The translations under genes were made by a program, and so were the position numbers. Source: Dysidea avara (taxonomy: Eukaryota; Porifera; Demospongiae; Dictyoceratida; Dysideidae). Taken from it: a DNA stretch of 64,000 nucleotides. Position 1 is the stretch's first letter, and each line of letters begins with the position of its first letter. The notes below the pieces were generated by a model. That model worked only from the letters and a program-made list of their open reading frames with translations. It searched no databases and was not told the origin of the DNA. The stretch lies in contig NC_089280.1 of assembly GCF_963678975.1 (NCBI RefSeq), positions 18,140,780-18,204,779 of the forward strand, in the 5' to 3' direction. Below, one piece after another: positions 30,111 to 42,246 of this stretch.

Positions 30111-31924
30111 GGATATGCCAAATACTAGATAAGTAACTAATATGTATAGGTTATTGTACACATATGAGTATTTTGAGACCCGAGGAATGGTACAATATAT
30201 AATCACCAACAGCTCTAAAATAGCATAGATACTCGCATATATGCTTTAGACTATGATAGTACACTAGTGCAATAATATCATTGTTCCAGTAATGAAACGA
30301 GGTAATTATGATGGTAGCTATGAGAGAAAATCCATACTTGGCATTGTAACGATGTGGAGTATCCCCTATAAATGGGCATGTTTCACCATATTTTCAATGC
30401 CAAAGTAGGGATTTTCCCATTGCTACAATGCCAATTAGGGATTTTCTTCATGGCTTAAATCATCTCTTGTTTCACTACTAATATTTTTTATTGCACTAGT
30501 TTATTAACTTCTTTGTTAGAGCATAGCTATAAATAGTCCGGTAGTCAAATGCAAAAAGGCCATGTACACATAAAAAATGGTACAAAAGAAGTTTTGGAAT
30601 CAGTCTGTGTGAAATTTAATGGAGAATAACATATCCAAAATCTCAAAAAATCCATCTTGGGAAAAATTTTTTACTGTTGTTTAAATGTTTGCATGTAATT
30701 TCTGTAACAAACGGTTGACAGCTGGTGTCTAATAGAATAGTAATCACCAGCTACAGCTTACTTGTTGAGTTGATGTTTGAGGAAAAATGGATCACAAGCA
30801 CAGTACTATGGTTGTGTATGCATATGCATTAGTTTGGAATTGGCAAGTCTAGGTGATAGTTGGGGAAAATAAGTATGTACATGTAGTGCTTAAAGGACCC
30901 TCCATGTAAAGTACACTCTACATTGAACCTACTTATAAAAGACAGTTTCTGAGGTTCCTGTGAACCTCTATGATTACAATTTTACTTCTAAAAGGAATAA
31001 CAGTAAAATTTCAATCCTCTTGTTTCCTCCAACAACTTCATCTCTTATTCTATCTTAAAGAAACATGCAAATCTCACGCATATGGCCAACACATTTGTGA
31101 GGTTGAACATGCCACTTTTAGATGCACCCATCACAATTAGCTTACGAAGCTACTATCTTTTATAAGCTTTTGGCTTTTCTTTTGTCCACTAAGTGAGGGA
31201 TGAGTATTTAGTAGTTTTATCATTGTTGTCTGGGATTTTCATTGCTTCGACCAGCTATCCACTGTATTTGTAGGCATGTTCTTCCATTGGTGCATACACT
31301 AGGGCTCCACTGCTAATGGATTTAGTGAGTACAGAGTCCCTTGTCGTAGTAATGTTTGGGTGTTGTCTCTTTGATGGTACTTATGAATATTTTAATATTG
31401 GTATCACGATTATGGTAAATTTTATATCAATACATCTGTATAATTACGCACATTCCTACTGGAAAACTGAATAAAGTATACTGTGATGGCTGTACATGGC
31501 AGATGACATAAATTATTTTAATGCAAAAATGGCTGGCACAAAGTTTGTCAACAGTAGTTTGAGTATCTCTCCTACAATGGATGTCTCAAGGTACATACCC
31601 ACCCATGCAGCCAAATGCACATGTCTTTCAAATGTGTTACTGTAAATGCGTGATCAGCTTCACCTCCCAGGAACCATGGTAAGGGATTTGACTATTATAC
31701 CATAGATATACAGACAAGTATCCGGGATTGGAATCATCCAGTTTTTCGTGCCGGATCATTGTTACCGGAAGTAGCAATATCTTCGAATTTATCACACAGA
31801 AGACTAGTTCTACTCTTGTGAGTACATCCAAAAACATTACTATTTAGTTGCCATGTGCTATAAGTCTGGTTCCTTCGATAATGGTGGCTACGCATCGGCC
31901 AGCCGCATTAAGAGACACACCTAC
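30111..31924. other. Intron-like stretch, end of unit 1
   Basis: Almost identical to 46,271-48,093 and corresponds to part of intron 1 of the VWA5A-like gene. Near its end (about 31,675-31,770) lies the left arm of the inverted repeat described at 47,846-48,345. No gene is seen. Confidence 0.5.
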
Positions 31925-31947
31925 AAACCAGAGGACAGATAGTCATA

Positions 31948-32154
31948 CACAGTAAAAACAAACTAGTGAACGTCACTACTAAATGTAGTGAACGTCACTA
32001 CTAATGTCTGCCACAATACTCACTATTTTTGTGTAGTGACGTTCACTACTAATTTTGTAGTGAACGTCACTACATTGACCACCAAGTAGTGACGTTCACT
32101 GCAAAAAGTAGTGAGTATTGTGGCAGAGCAATTCACTACTAAATTTTTACAGTG
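31948..32154. mobile_element. Compound palindromic element (MITE-like), only in unit 2
   Basis: 207 bp with ends CACAGTAAAAA and TTTTTACAGTG. Inside are three direct copies of AGTGAACGTCACTAC and two inverted copies (GTAGTGACGTTCACT), plus an inner inverted pair containing GCCACAATACTCACTA. Unit 1 has an uninterrupted AGTCACACTGAATC. ATA is on both sides, but the target duplication is not certain. The superfamily is unknown. Confidence 0.75.
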
Positions 32155-33576
32155 ATATACTGAATCTGCAGAAGTGTTAGCTCAGTTTCTTTAACAGTGC
32201 ATACATCAAGGAGAATGTAACTAATATTCCTGACTTTACAAGGTGATAAACTCTCCTTCTGTTGCAGAAGAAGATCTTATACAAAAACGATCACAACTTA
32301 ATAGCTATTATACATGTAAAGCTATATATGAGCCCAGAAAGAATACATGTGTGAATTTTAAAAGAGAGTTGCTATATGGTTTGCATAACCATTATCAACC
32401 TCACTCCCTTCAGATTTAAAAAGCGGTCTTGGTACGATTCTAAGAGTTAGATCTCACTTCACTGTAAGATTCTTGCCTGAATCTTTTGTACCATCAAGTA
32501 AAACAGAGTTTCTTATACAACATAGATTAATTGCTAAACAACAACATGGCTTCACTAAGGATAAATCATGTTTGACATTTGTGAATGACTTGACCTCAGT
32601 GCTTAATAATGGAATTAGAACACACATCATCTTCCTAGACTTTCAAAAGGCATTTTAACACCTGTAGCTTCACTTTGCAAGAAAGTGATACCATCTTTAT
32701 TTGCAAGTACTGGCTAGTCAATGAACCAGAGTTGACTTGAAGGGATCCTGCTGGGATTGTGATGTACAAGAAGATGTCAGTAGTGCTATTCTTAGTGATA
32801 CCAGTAACAGCAAGCTAAGTCAGGTCACAGAAAGGTAGCTAGATTATGTTGTGTGTTAGTGTGTAGGATATGCAAAAAGACAGACCATATTCTTTTTAGC
32901 ATAGGCATATAGATAGCTTTCAGTAATAAATGCCAGTAACCTGTAAGGATTGTAAGGGTTAGGGGTCTAGCTTCTCAAACCTTTACAGTGTCTAGTGGGA
33001 TTCCTCAGGGCTCAATTATGGGCTCTGTGTTATTTCTATATACTTTATGCTAATGACATACCTGAGCAGGTAGAATGGAACATTATCATGTATGTTTGCT
33101 GATGACACCAATATTTACACTGCAGTTGAACCTTTGCCGATTCTCAGCAACTATATGTGCAGGCTGACTTGAATTCATTGGTGGATGAACAACTGGTTAG
33201 ATTCAATATAAAGAAGTGTAAATGCATGTTAGTTGAACCACAATCAAATGCCATCACAGATCCAGACAATGTTGGCCACATGCAGTCTTTCCACTACAGA
33301 CTGTAAGAAAGGTCTTAATGTCTGGATAACTTTAATGTCAGAAGTCATAATTATGCTAAAGTAATGCGAAGTCTCACTATTATTAACTGAATTTTTAAGT
33401 ATAATAATAACTGATTCATTTGTTATATCTACCACATATTGAGTACTTCATCCACTGATACTATTATACTAAGCACATATGATATGTTGGAGAAAATTCA
33501 GCACCATGCATGCTACAAGCTTAAGATTAACACCCTAATTAGCAAATGTACCCTACCAAGATCATATCAGGAATTT

Positions 33577-35501
33577 ATTATTATTATTATTTATTATTAT
33601 TGATAATGGATACACACAACACTAAAATACAAAAATATGCTTAGGCACTAGGCCTTTGTTCATATCCATGTCCTTGTTGTTTCCAATAACAATCCAATTG
33701 TTGTTTAAAAAGAGCTATAGTGGGTGAGGATACTACATGGTGTGGGAGTAAGTTCCAAATGTTGACAACTCGTTGGGTAAAAAAATTTAATCTCTGTTTT
33801 GTTCTACACTGCTTCTTAAAGAGTTTCAAAGAATGTCCTCTGGTATTTGATGTATTCAACGTAAACAGTTTAGACCATTCAATGTCATAGTACCCTTTTA
33901 ATATCTTGTAAGTTTCAATCAAATCTCCTCGCTCGCGTCGGCAGTAAAGTGAATACAATTCTAGTTTTTGTAATCTAGTTGAATATGGAAGCCCGTTGAA
34001 TCCTTTAATTAGCTTAGTTGCTCTCATTTGCACCTTTTCTAGCATGTCTATGTCCTTAAGTAAATAAGGGCTCCACAACTGCACAATGTATTCCAGATGA
34101 GGCCTCACATAAGTTTTGTATAGAAACAGAAAAAGATCCTTTGACATACTCGGGAAAGTTCTTTTTATCATCCCAATAACTATGTTCGCCTTTGCTACAG
34201 CCTTCTGACAGTGGAGACTTGAGTCCAGCTTGTTGGTCACCCAAACACCCAGGTCCTTCTCATTTTCGACTACACTTAGATTTGTAAGGCTAGCTGAATC
34301 TGACACATAGTAATTAGAAGCTAATGTATTTCCGATGTGCATTACTTTGCATTTGTCAATGTTCAAGCTTAGAAGAGACAGTGTTGACCATTCCTGGGCA
34401 TTATTCAAGTCCTGCTGAAGCCTAAGAATATCTTCAATAGTCTCAATAATCGAGTATAGTTTGGTGTCATCAGCAAAGATTTCCAAGTCACATTGTATGG
34501 CCTCAGCTATGTCATTTATATACAAAACAAAAAGAAGCGGCCCAAGTACGGAACCCTGTGGTACTCCACTAGTCACCTCCAGCCATTCAGAAACCTCTCC
34601 ATTTAAAGCCACTCTTTGCAAACGATCCGAAAGAAAATCAGTCAACCATGTTAAAATCTTACAATCAAGACCATAGCCAGCCAACCTCTGAGCGAGTCTG
34701 CAGTGAGGCACAGAATCAAAAGCTTTTCTGTAGTCAAGGTAGATGACATCAATACCATGACCCGAGTCTAGTGCAAGAGTCCAATCTTCATATGTCTCCA
34801 AAAGATTTGTGAAACAAGATTTCTTAGTAACAAAACCATGTTGACAATGTGTGACAATGTTGTTATCTTCTAAGTACTGCATTATCCTTGAGCGTATTAA
34901 AGATTCTAGGATTTTGACAACCTGTGATGTTAGACTCACTGGCCTGTAGTTGCTTGCACTAGTTTTGGAACCTTTCTTGAAGATAGGTGTAACATTCGCC
35001 ATTTTCCATTCCTTAGGAAGTTTACCACTATTCAATGATTGGACAAACAACAGAAAAAGTGGTTTTGTCAGGCTATGTGCGCAATTCTTTAAAAGCTGGG
35101 GGTGCACATTGTCTGGACCAGGAGTTTTGTTGGGGTTCAAAGATTTTAACACACTATATAGATCAGATTCAGTAAATGAAATATCATTCAGTGTAGTGTT
35201 TACTTTAGTAGGAAAGTTTGGAACAGCAGAGGTATCTTCAACAGTAAATACAGATTTGAAAAAAGAACTCAAAACACCAGCAGTTTCTTTGTCATTAGTT
35301 GTGAGAGTTCCATCACTTTTTTCCAGTTGACCAATTCTAGATCGCACCTTACTTTTGCTTCTCACATAACTGTACAACATCTTAGGATTAGATTTAAACC
35401 TTTGCATCATTAGTTCATCGTGCTTGACTTTAGCAGACCTTATCAAATATTTCACATGGTTTCGTTGGGAAGTATATTTACTATAATCCAATGGTGATTT
35501 T
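33577..35501 (-). mobile_element. Young 5'-truncated non-LTR retrotransposon (CR1/Jockey-like)
   Basis: Inserted in unit 2 only; GAATTT flanks it (33,571-33,576 and 35,502-35,507) and the empty site is in unit 1 (about 18,350). The open frame 33,641-35,584 covers the reverse transcriptase: NYRPVSLTSQ, QHGF, YLDYRKAFDSV (Asp 284), SGVPQGSVLGP, FADDTKLY (Asp 372/373) and MRATKLIKGF, ending in GYEQRPSA. The endonuclease domain is missing. The minus-strand 3' end is a (TAA)n-like tail (33,577-33,601). The frame has no stops or shifts, so the insertion is recent. The first 28 or so residues of the frame come from the flanking DNA. Confidence 0.9.
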
Positions 35502-35587
35502 GAATTTAAATATTTATTCACTATACCAGCTGTAGATGACAGTGTGGAGACTTGATTGAGACTTCTAAGATTAAAAAGTGACATCTA

Positions 35588-36160
35588 CACAGGGGTGTAT
35601 CCAGGATGGCTTCCACATTTGGTAGTTAGTTATAGATACATGAGTCTGGGGGCACACCACGTCCCTAGTTGCTAACAAATTTTGAACATTAAAATGCTTC
35701 AAATTTACTGATTTCATGGGTGCATGGTATAAGCTATTATACATGCCTGGTTCCCTTTAAGTCGTAAACGTCAAATTATGGCTAGTCACAGATATTGTAG
35801 TGACTCAAATATACATATCCAAATTCTCCAATTTAATTTAAAAGCTTAAGAGATTTAGCTGCTAAGTTAATCTAATATTTATATCATTCTTTATACCCAT
35901 TTAAAATTGCAGTCTGTTATGAATTTTCTAATAGAGTAGTTAGAATACATACAACTACTCTAGAAGAGTATCTCGACCTTTAGCTTTTGCCATCTTCTCC
36001 TTTTAAGGAATCAATATGAGTGTGAGTTTCCTAATACACTGTAGCTATACTACACTACCCCACCCTGTTCTTCACATTTGTGCTGCCAAACTAAGATAGT
36101 GTATGTAGTTGTGTTCCTGCTGCAAACTCACAAGTTAAAATTCCCCTAAATATACCCCTG
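35588..36160. mobile_element. MITE with CAGGGGTGTATCCAG ends, unit 2
   Basis: Counterpart of 18,434-19,229, flanked by ATCTA at 35,583-35,587 and 36,161-36,165. It lacks the SINE-tail insertion seen in unit 1. Confidence 0.7.
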
Positions 36161-36190
36161 ATCTACACATAGACTTTACAAAATTGTTTA

Positions 36191-37700
36191 CCCTGTCCCT
36201 GAGGCATTAATTGATTTGGTAAACATGGTACCAATGAAAATAAAGATCTTGTTAAGAAACAACGTGTGTTTATTTGAAGTTGATATGTGATTTTATTCTG
36301 AAATAAGGAACATGTTTATTAACTGCAAAATTCTAATTACCTTCCCTTTATGTGTAAATTACCTCCAGGTTATTAATCTAAATTCATGGCTATATATAAA
36401 AATGATCATAACTTCTGAATAAAATCACCTATTGACTTCAAATGAAACCAATTAGCAAGTTGTTAATTTCTTTCAAAAATAGACCTTTATTTTAGTACTA
36501 TGTTTTAACAAGTTTCTATAATTAAGCCTCAAGTAGCTAAAGATGAAATTAATCAATTTAGTTTCTGTGTAAAAAATGATATAAAGGTCACCAAAGGCCA
36601 AATCTGCAATGGCACTAAAACTGCATGTCATTAGGAGTACTATTTATGTGGAAAGGTTTATGGTTTTACAATGAGTGCACAATTTTTTTGGTTATGTTGC
36701 TAATGTTCGGACTTAAATTGATATAATTATACCCATGGTCTTTGGTTTTAGTCCCTTCTGAAGTGTATGCACGACATAATGTATTGGTCCAGTACTTTAT
36801 TAAACATATATGCTTGTAAAATACTGAACAATCGCTTTATGCTTTTATATGCATGCTTTTCATAGTGTTTGAGTGTTGCTTGAGCTGACTATGTATAATC
36901 AATTTCAGAATAACATCTAACACAGTTTATAACTGAGTTTATAAAAATAGTTGGTATTGATTGTAAAAAGTCTTAATTTGTTTACTAGTACCATTTCATT
37001 CAAAATCTTATATACACTGTACCATAATTTAAGACCATACGATTTTGGCAGTCAAATAAATAGTCCATGAGCCGGGCATCAAAATTTTGGCTACTGGTAC
37101 CATTTTTGCTGAATAAGGTTATGTTCTTTCTTTTGAGAAGGTATACATCCCAGTATATAGTTGGAAATCATTGTGGCAGCTTGCATGTGGTTTTTATAGT
37201 ATGATTTTCGCTACACCTCAAATTTCAAATTTCAACAAGAATCACAAGTACATAGTCAAGCTTGTGTTTGACGTTTTTTTTACATTATTTGCATTTTATA
37301 GTGGTTTTCCAACCACACCCATTGACAGCATCCAAAGTAACAATTATAAATTCTTTTCAGTATATTCAGTAGAATACACCTAATGACTGGACAGTGACTT
37401 TTTAAAGAACCACTTATTATATAGCTCTGGTCTGATATACTGTAAAATTGCTGTGCTGTGATTTGACAATTCAGTCTTGTCAGTGTGTTTAGTAGGCCAC
37501 ACCCAGTGACTGGATTCAGGCTCTTCAAAAACCCAATTGGTAGCTTAGTCTCTCGTGGCCAGACCAATTAAGCTCTGGGTGTTTATTGATTTACAGATTA
37601 TAATTAAAGTACCGGCCTGGGTATATTAGAATACTGCAAAGCAGCCAGCTTTAGGCACACTATGCACGGTTAATTTGCAATAGCTGAAAAAACACTTTGT
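36191..37700. other. Non-coding stretch of unit 2
   Basis: Counterpart of 19,620-21,150. Around 36,610-36,830 it differs from unit 1 at about 15 positions plus 4 indels in roughly 215 aligned bases. No intact gene. Confidence 0.45.
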
Positions 37701-37714
37701 TCATTATGATATTG

Positions 37715-39510
37715 ATAGCAGAGCATTGAAGTGCCCTCTTGGCACAGATAAGAAAGCAAAATTCCAGCATCCTGATTTACTGCAGACAAGAATTCAGAAA
37801 GATGAAGAAACAGTTGTAACAGTGTGTTAATTAAGCCAATTCAAGGTTGGATCAATCCTTTCACTGAGATCCAGGACCTACTTAGTATATAATCAACAGC
37901 TAGGAAAGCTCCTAGAGAAGTTGATCTGATGAAGGCACATGCATATGATATTGGCCAGCAATGTTAGTCAGATTTCAAAGATCAGCATCTAGAAAAGGAT
38001 CCTCCAGTAAAGAAATTTCATGACCCAATGGTACTGTATACTACTGAACAAGTTAAAATGTTTCAGCAGCTTGCGTAAAAGAAGCAAGTGAAATCTAGTG
38101 GCAGAGTGGCTATATTGAAGGTGGACAAATTTTTTGGGAGAATTATTATAATGGCTCAAGAGTGTAACCTCAAGATGAAAAATTTTCTGTCCCGTCCCCA
38201 TGGGCTATTATTACCTTGGGCTTTGTTTATACCTAATGGATTGCTTTGAAAAACCAATCAATCTGCTTTAGTAACATCTCTTCAAAGCAATGTAGCACTA
38301 GTTACCAGATAATTTTGATCATAGATGGAATGAGCTTAATTCGAGCAAAAGATCAAAGGTGAGCAAACTACATTTGGTGATGTTACTACTACAGTACTGC
38401 AAATGGTGCTGAGAGAAGGAAATCATTGTAAGAGAATAATTGTTGTTATTGACACATGCAAAGAAAATTCAATCAAAAATAGTTAGAGATTGGCCAGATT
38501 GCTGCAAGGTGAAGAGACTGCATGGTCACCAGTTGCGGAGCATTGCTATTACACAGATAATGAGACAATTGAGGAATTTCTTAAGAACCACTTACGAAAC
38601 CAGCTTAATTGTTTTAAAGTTTGTGAATAAAAGAATACAGAGGTTGAAAAATATTTGTAAGGTACTGTTGGTGAGGTTTGTTTCAAAATTACATCAGAGG
38701 TATGTATTGTGAAAGTACCATGTCTATAGTGTAATCAAGAAGAAGTTGACGCAAGCAAGACAGATTTCATGCTATGGTTATATCTGCTCAGAAGATAAGA
38801 TGTTTTCATCATGTTTTTAGCTTTCCATGATGCCATTGGAGTGCCCTTGTTTCAAAAGTGGAGCACAAAAATTAGGAAAACAGTTGGACATCACAAAGTT
38901 GGTTCTGGTGTGGGATTATCTGTCAGTGTGCGCTGAATCCTAATCGGTATACATGGGTGTGATACTGTCAGTGCATTTTCCCTGAAAATGCTGAGGGTTA
39001 CGTAGTTACCTTTATGGAGATGGGTAGAGAGTGGGATGTATCATAAGAGTTAATGAACCATGCAAGCTTGAACATTTCACATGCCACTCCTAAGATATCA
39101 TACTGATTTCAAGGAGTTGGGTATAATCTGTTCCATGCCAAGAAGGGTGAGATTGTATGACATCTGCAATTTCCACCTTGCAGAGATTGCCTAGTTCAGC
39201 ATGCTTTTTGATAGCTGCCATATGGCAAAGATGTTTAAAACAGAACACAAGTGCTGAAAGCAGAGGATCAAAGATTGAAAGAAAGGATCTATATCAGATG
39301 CTCAGCTAGTAGTACACCGGATGCAGCATCCCAAGCGTGCAACTGTGCAAAGAAGTGTGAGCTATCAAGGTTTACTTTTATGGCTTTTTATGGCTCAAGT
39401 GCACAGAAATGTGCAGACTATACTGACCTTGCTGGTGATGAAAGATGTTGTAAATAAACTTCAAGATAATTATAAACTAGAAGAAGAGTATGATTTATGT
39501 AAAGGTAATT
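37715..39510 (+). pseudogene. Decayed copy of an uncharacterised multicopy metazoan gene, unit 2
   Basis: Same family as 21,165-22,745. It keeps a segment lost from unit 1 (about 37,905-38,125): REVDLMKAHAYDIGQQ, KKFHDPMVLYTTEQVKMFQ and SSGRVAILKVDK, the expected sequence just before IIIMAQECNLKMKNFL. Then DGMSLVQKIKGEQTTFGD equivalents (about 38,330-38,390) and the DT(C)KENSIKN block (about 38,450-38,480). TGCDTVSAF is largely lost. Broken by stops. Confidence 0.6.
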
Positions 39511-40442
39511 TCTATTTGATGCAGCATTCCTAATTTGGGTAACGAACTCATTTCTTTAATGCTAGCAATGCATTCACTATAGCATCACTATGCATCAGGC
39601 CTGGTCTGTCAAACATTTACTTAAATATGCAATCTATTTACGACCTATGTAATAGCTTACCATGAAGTAACTACATTTTTTGTTCCGTCCTGCAATCCAT
39701 ATAAATAACTGGTATACATGTAACATTTGTATGGTTGTATATGGAGTGATGGTGCTGATATTTGCTCATGTTAGCTATTACATAATAATTATGTTTAACT
39801 GCCAGACTGTTTGATTACTTTAACACTCTTTGCAGCAATGAACAATTGATCAATTTATGACTTATCCATGCAATTGCAAGCAAACAAGAAATTTAAAGCC
39901 AAGCTATTAAAACAAGGTTTGCCCCTTCCAATGCTATACATCCACCTAGTATATATATATTCCTTTTATTGACACCGGGACTGGTGTGGCATGCTGTCTT
40001 GGGCTGCATGACACCCACACTACCATGTTGCTTGATTACAGAGTTTCAATTGACCATTACTCCTTTTGATCTTCAATAGGTGTTCACACCTGATATATAC
40101 ATTGTTTACATAATTATAACATATCAGTGTGTTGGGTATTTCTTGTATTATAATGATATTGTACATGAGACGGATCATGATCAGTTGTGTACACAAATGT
40201 ACATATGTGTTGGCTGATTTGTATATGTATTAATGGATGTTGGTTATAACCATTTCACAACATGCTGGTGTTTACCTAATAAGGATATGTACTCTATTGT
40301 GTATAGTATATAATAGTACAAGCACCATATTCAGTAATTTTATGTTGCAACTCAAAGATGCAGAAACATGCAGAGTAGTTTAAGAATAGTGATGTGCTAT
40401 CAACGGTTCACAATTGATCAGTTTTGAGAAATCTACTGTACA

Positions 40443-41596
40443 ATGACCATTACCATTAATAAAGCAGTGCTTCTACTAGGAGTTATGGTAATTGATGGTT
40501 CTGCTATAAAGAACTGTTGTGCTGTCAAAGATCCGTACCATTTCTCTATCAACAAGAACAACTCCTCAGGAGTATACACCATTATTGACTTGTGTGGACT
40601 AGGAGCTGCAGTACAAGGATACTGTGACACTCTAACTGATAATGGAGGATGGCTGGTCATTCAAAGGAGACAGGATGGATTTGAAGATTTTAATCGATTT
40701 GGTGGGAGTATGAGAGGTAGGCACCAGCCTATTATGCTGGCATAATTAATTATTTTGAACATATTAGGTGCCTGAAAGCATCAAGCATAATGCTAGCATA
40801 ATAGGCAGATTAATCATGTCATGCTGTAAACAAAAATGCATGCCAATGAAAAAGGTGGACAGAACAGTTGATGCCGCAGTGGAGCATAGTTATTTGACAT
40901 GACTATTATTATAGTTTACAATGCAGCCAAATTCTTAATGCACAATGAGCATTAACTTTTACATTTAACCAGTTGTTCATAAGCAAAAGTTTATCATTAT
41001 CCATTAGAACGTAACAAAACATGGGAACTGCAGAAAATTTGAGCATAATTATGAGTATAATAGGCAAAATTATTGAGCACTGCAGCATAGCATAATAGAC
41101 AACTGAAATTAAAAGCATAATAGGCTGGTGCCTAATGAGAGGGGATTTGGCAACTTGACTGGTGAATTTTGGTATCCATTGTTTTACCAAGCATGCATTG
41201 ACTACAAGTCACTAATGCATCAAATGCACAATATGGTTACTTATCATACAGTAACTTTAGGGTAGGACCTGCCACTGAACAGTATCCATTAATCATATCA
41301 GGATTTGAAGGAATATATACAACTGATCCATTTAATTTAAACACATTTATAGCAGTGATTCAATAAATGGCATTCACAACCAAGGACAATGACAAGTGGT
41401 TTACCAATTGTGCAGCTGATGGTTGGGAAGGTGAAGCTGGTGGATGGTGGTACAGACAATGCTTTACCATCCCACTTAACCAAAAGTATGACACCAAGTA
41501 TACAATACTCCATAATAACTACTGGTATAATCTACCGTTCATAGAAATCAAGATCAGAGTCATATGCAAAATTATGCATCAGACCAAGGAATAATT
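40443..41596 (+). pseudogene. FReD gene, unit 2, interrupted by a MITE
   Basis: Opens with ATG at 40,443 and a moderately hydrophobic start (KAVLLLGVMVIDGSA), then NCCAVKDPYHFSINKNN, SSGVYTIIDLCG, AVQGYCDTLTDNGGWLVIQR and RQDGFEDFNRFGGSMRG before a 417-bp MITE. After it come ERGFGNLTGEFW, FRVGPATEQYPL, ISGFEGI, MAFTTKDNDKWFTNCAADG, GGWWYRQC and LPFIEIKIRV. The calcium site is shortened (KDND instead of RDRDND). It shares the DYKF frameshift and the SINGMAF deletion with unit 1, so it was already dead before duplication. Confidence 0.85.
40718..41134. mobile_element. hAT-type MITE inserted in the FReD exon
   Basis: 417 bp with inverted ends TAGGCACCAGCCTATTATGC and a perfect 8-bp target duplication ATGAGAGG (40,710-40,717 and 41,135-41,142), the hAT length. 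Removing the element and one duplication restores GGGAGTATGAGAGGGGATTT, exactly the third FReD copy (about 63,627). Absent from unit 1. Confidence 0.92.
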
Positions 41597-42246
41597 ATTT
41601 GACTTTAACACTTGCATTTTGTCCAATCAACTTGTAGCTTTCATATAGTGCTGTAAATCACATTATGCGTAGATGTGTTTTGTACAATGTATTGATTATT
41701 ATAGCAAGTCACAAATTTTGGAATAATCAAATGGTACTGAACTTCACAGTTGTTGATGCATAAAAACCATGCATTAAGAAACTTTTACTTGTGCCTGTTA
41801 GATACTGATGCAAATTTGTGCAAAGACATTTTACTGATTCTTATTGTTATATGTAACAGCTACATATATACAACAAAAAAATGTATGTATTGACCACTCA
41901 GATGCACAGTATGTTACTTACTAATACTTGCTGACTATCCATAATTGCACTGCACAAAATGACGTTGCCTATTAAGGGATTGAATGTGATACCAATACTA
42001 CTGGTTTAGGAGACTTTGAATAACCAACCAAGAGAGTACACTTATTTGTCATTGGCACTCTGCCATCCTAACTGGAATGTGAAGCTGTTTACTTTTAAAC
42101 ACATGCCATTAGTTAATAAGTTTCGATGAAATTTAGGTGATAAGCATTTCATATAAGCACAAAGTTTAAATATATTTGCAGGCGTAATTGAGGGAATAAA
42201 ACAGTCATGTATGCACACCTCTCCAATTACTGTAACCAGTGATTTA

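Larger units (their letters stand above)
16871..31924. repeat. Large tandem duplication, unit 1
   Basis: 15,054 bp repeated head-to-tail as 31,925-48,093, with the same gene order throughout. AAACCAG marks the start (16,871), the junction (31,925) and the end (48,094). Divergence is about 1% from roughly 25.5 kb to the end but about 7% with many indels in 17-25 kb. It lacks three insertions present in unit 2, and unit 2 lacks about 1.1 kb (22.76-23.87 kb) and about 0.36 kb (19.26-19.62 kb) present here. Confidence 0.9.
32155..36190 (+). pseudogene. Decayed LINE, unit 2 (interrupted)
   Basis: Counterpart of 16,880-19,260: LPESFVPSSKTEFLIQHRL (about 32,473), FLDFQKAF (about 32,635), SGIPQGSIMGSVLF (about 33,000) and a FADDT remnant (about 33,095). 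It is interrupted at 33,577-35,501 by a young LINE on the opposite strand and at 35,588-36,160 by the old MITE. The 3' NQWNSLP end seen in unit 1 is deleted. Confidence 0.8.

Noticed and set aside
31948..32154. Transib/RAG-type ends suggested by CACAGT and CACTGT termini
   Set aside because: The heptamer-like start is short, there is no nonamer at a fixed spacing, and the flanks do not show a 5-bp target duplication (TCATA versus ATATA).
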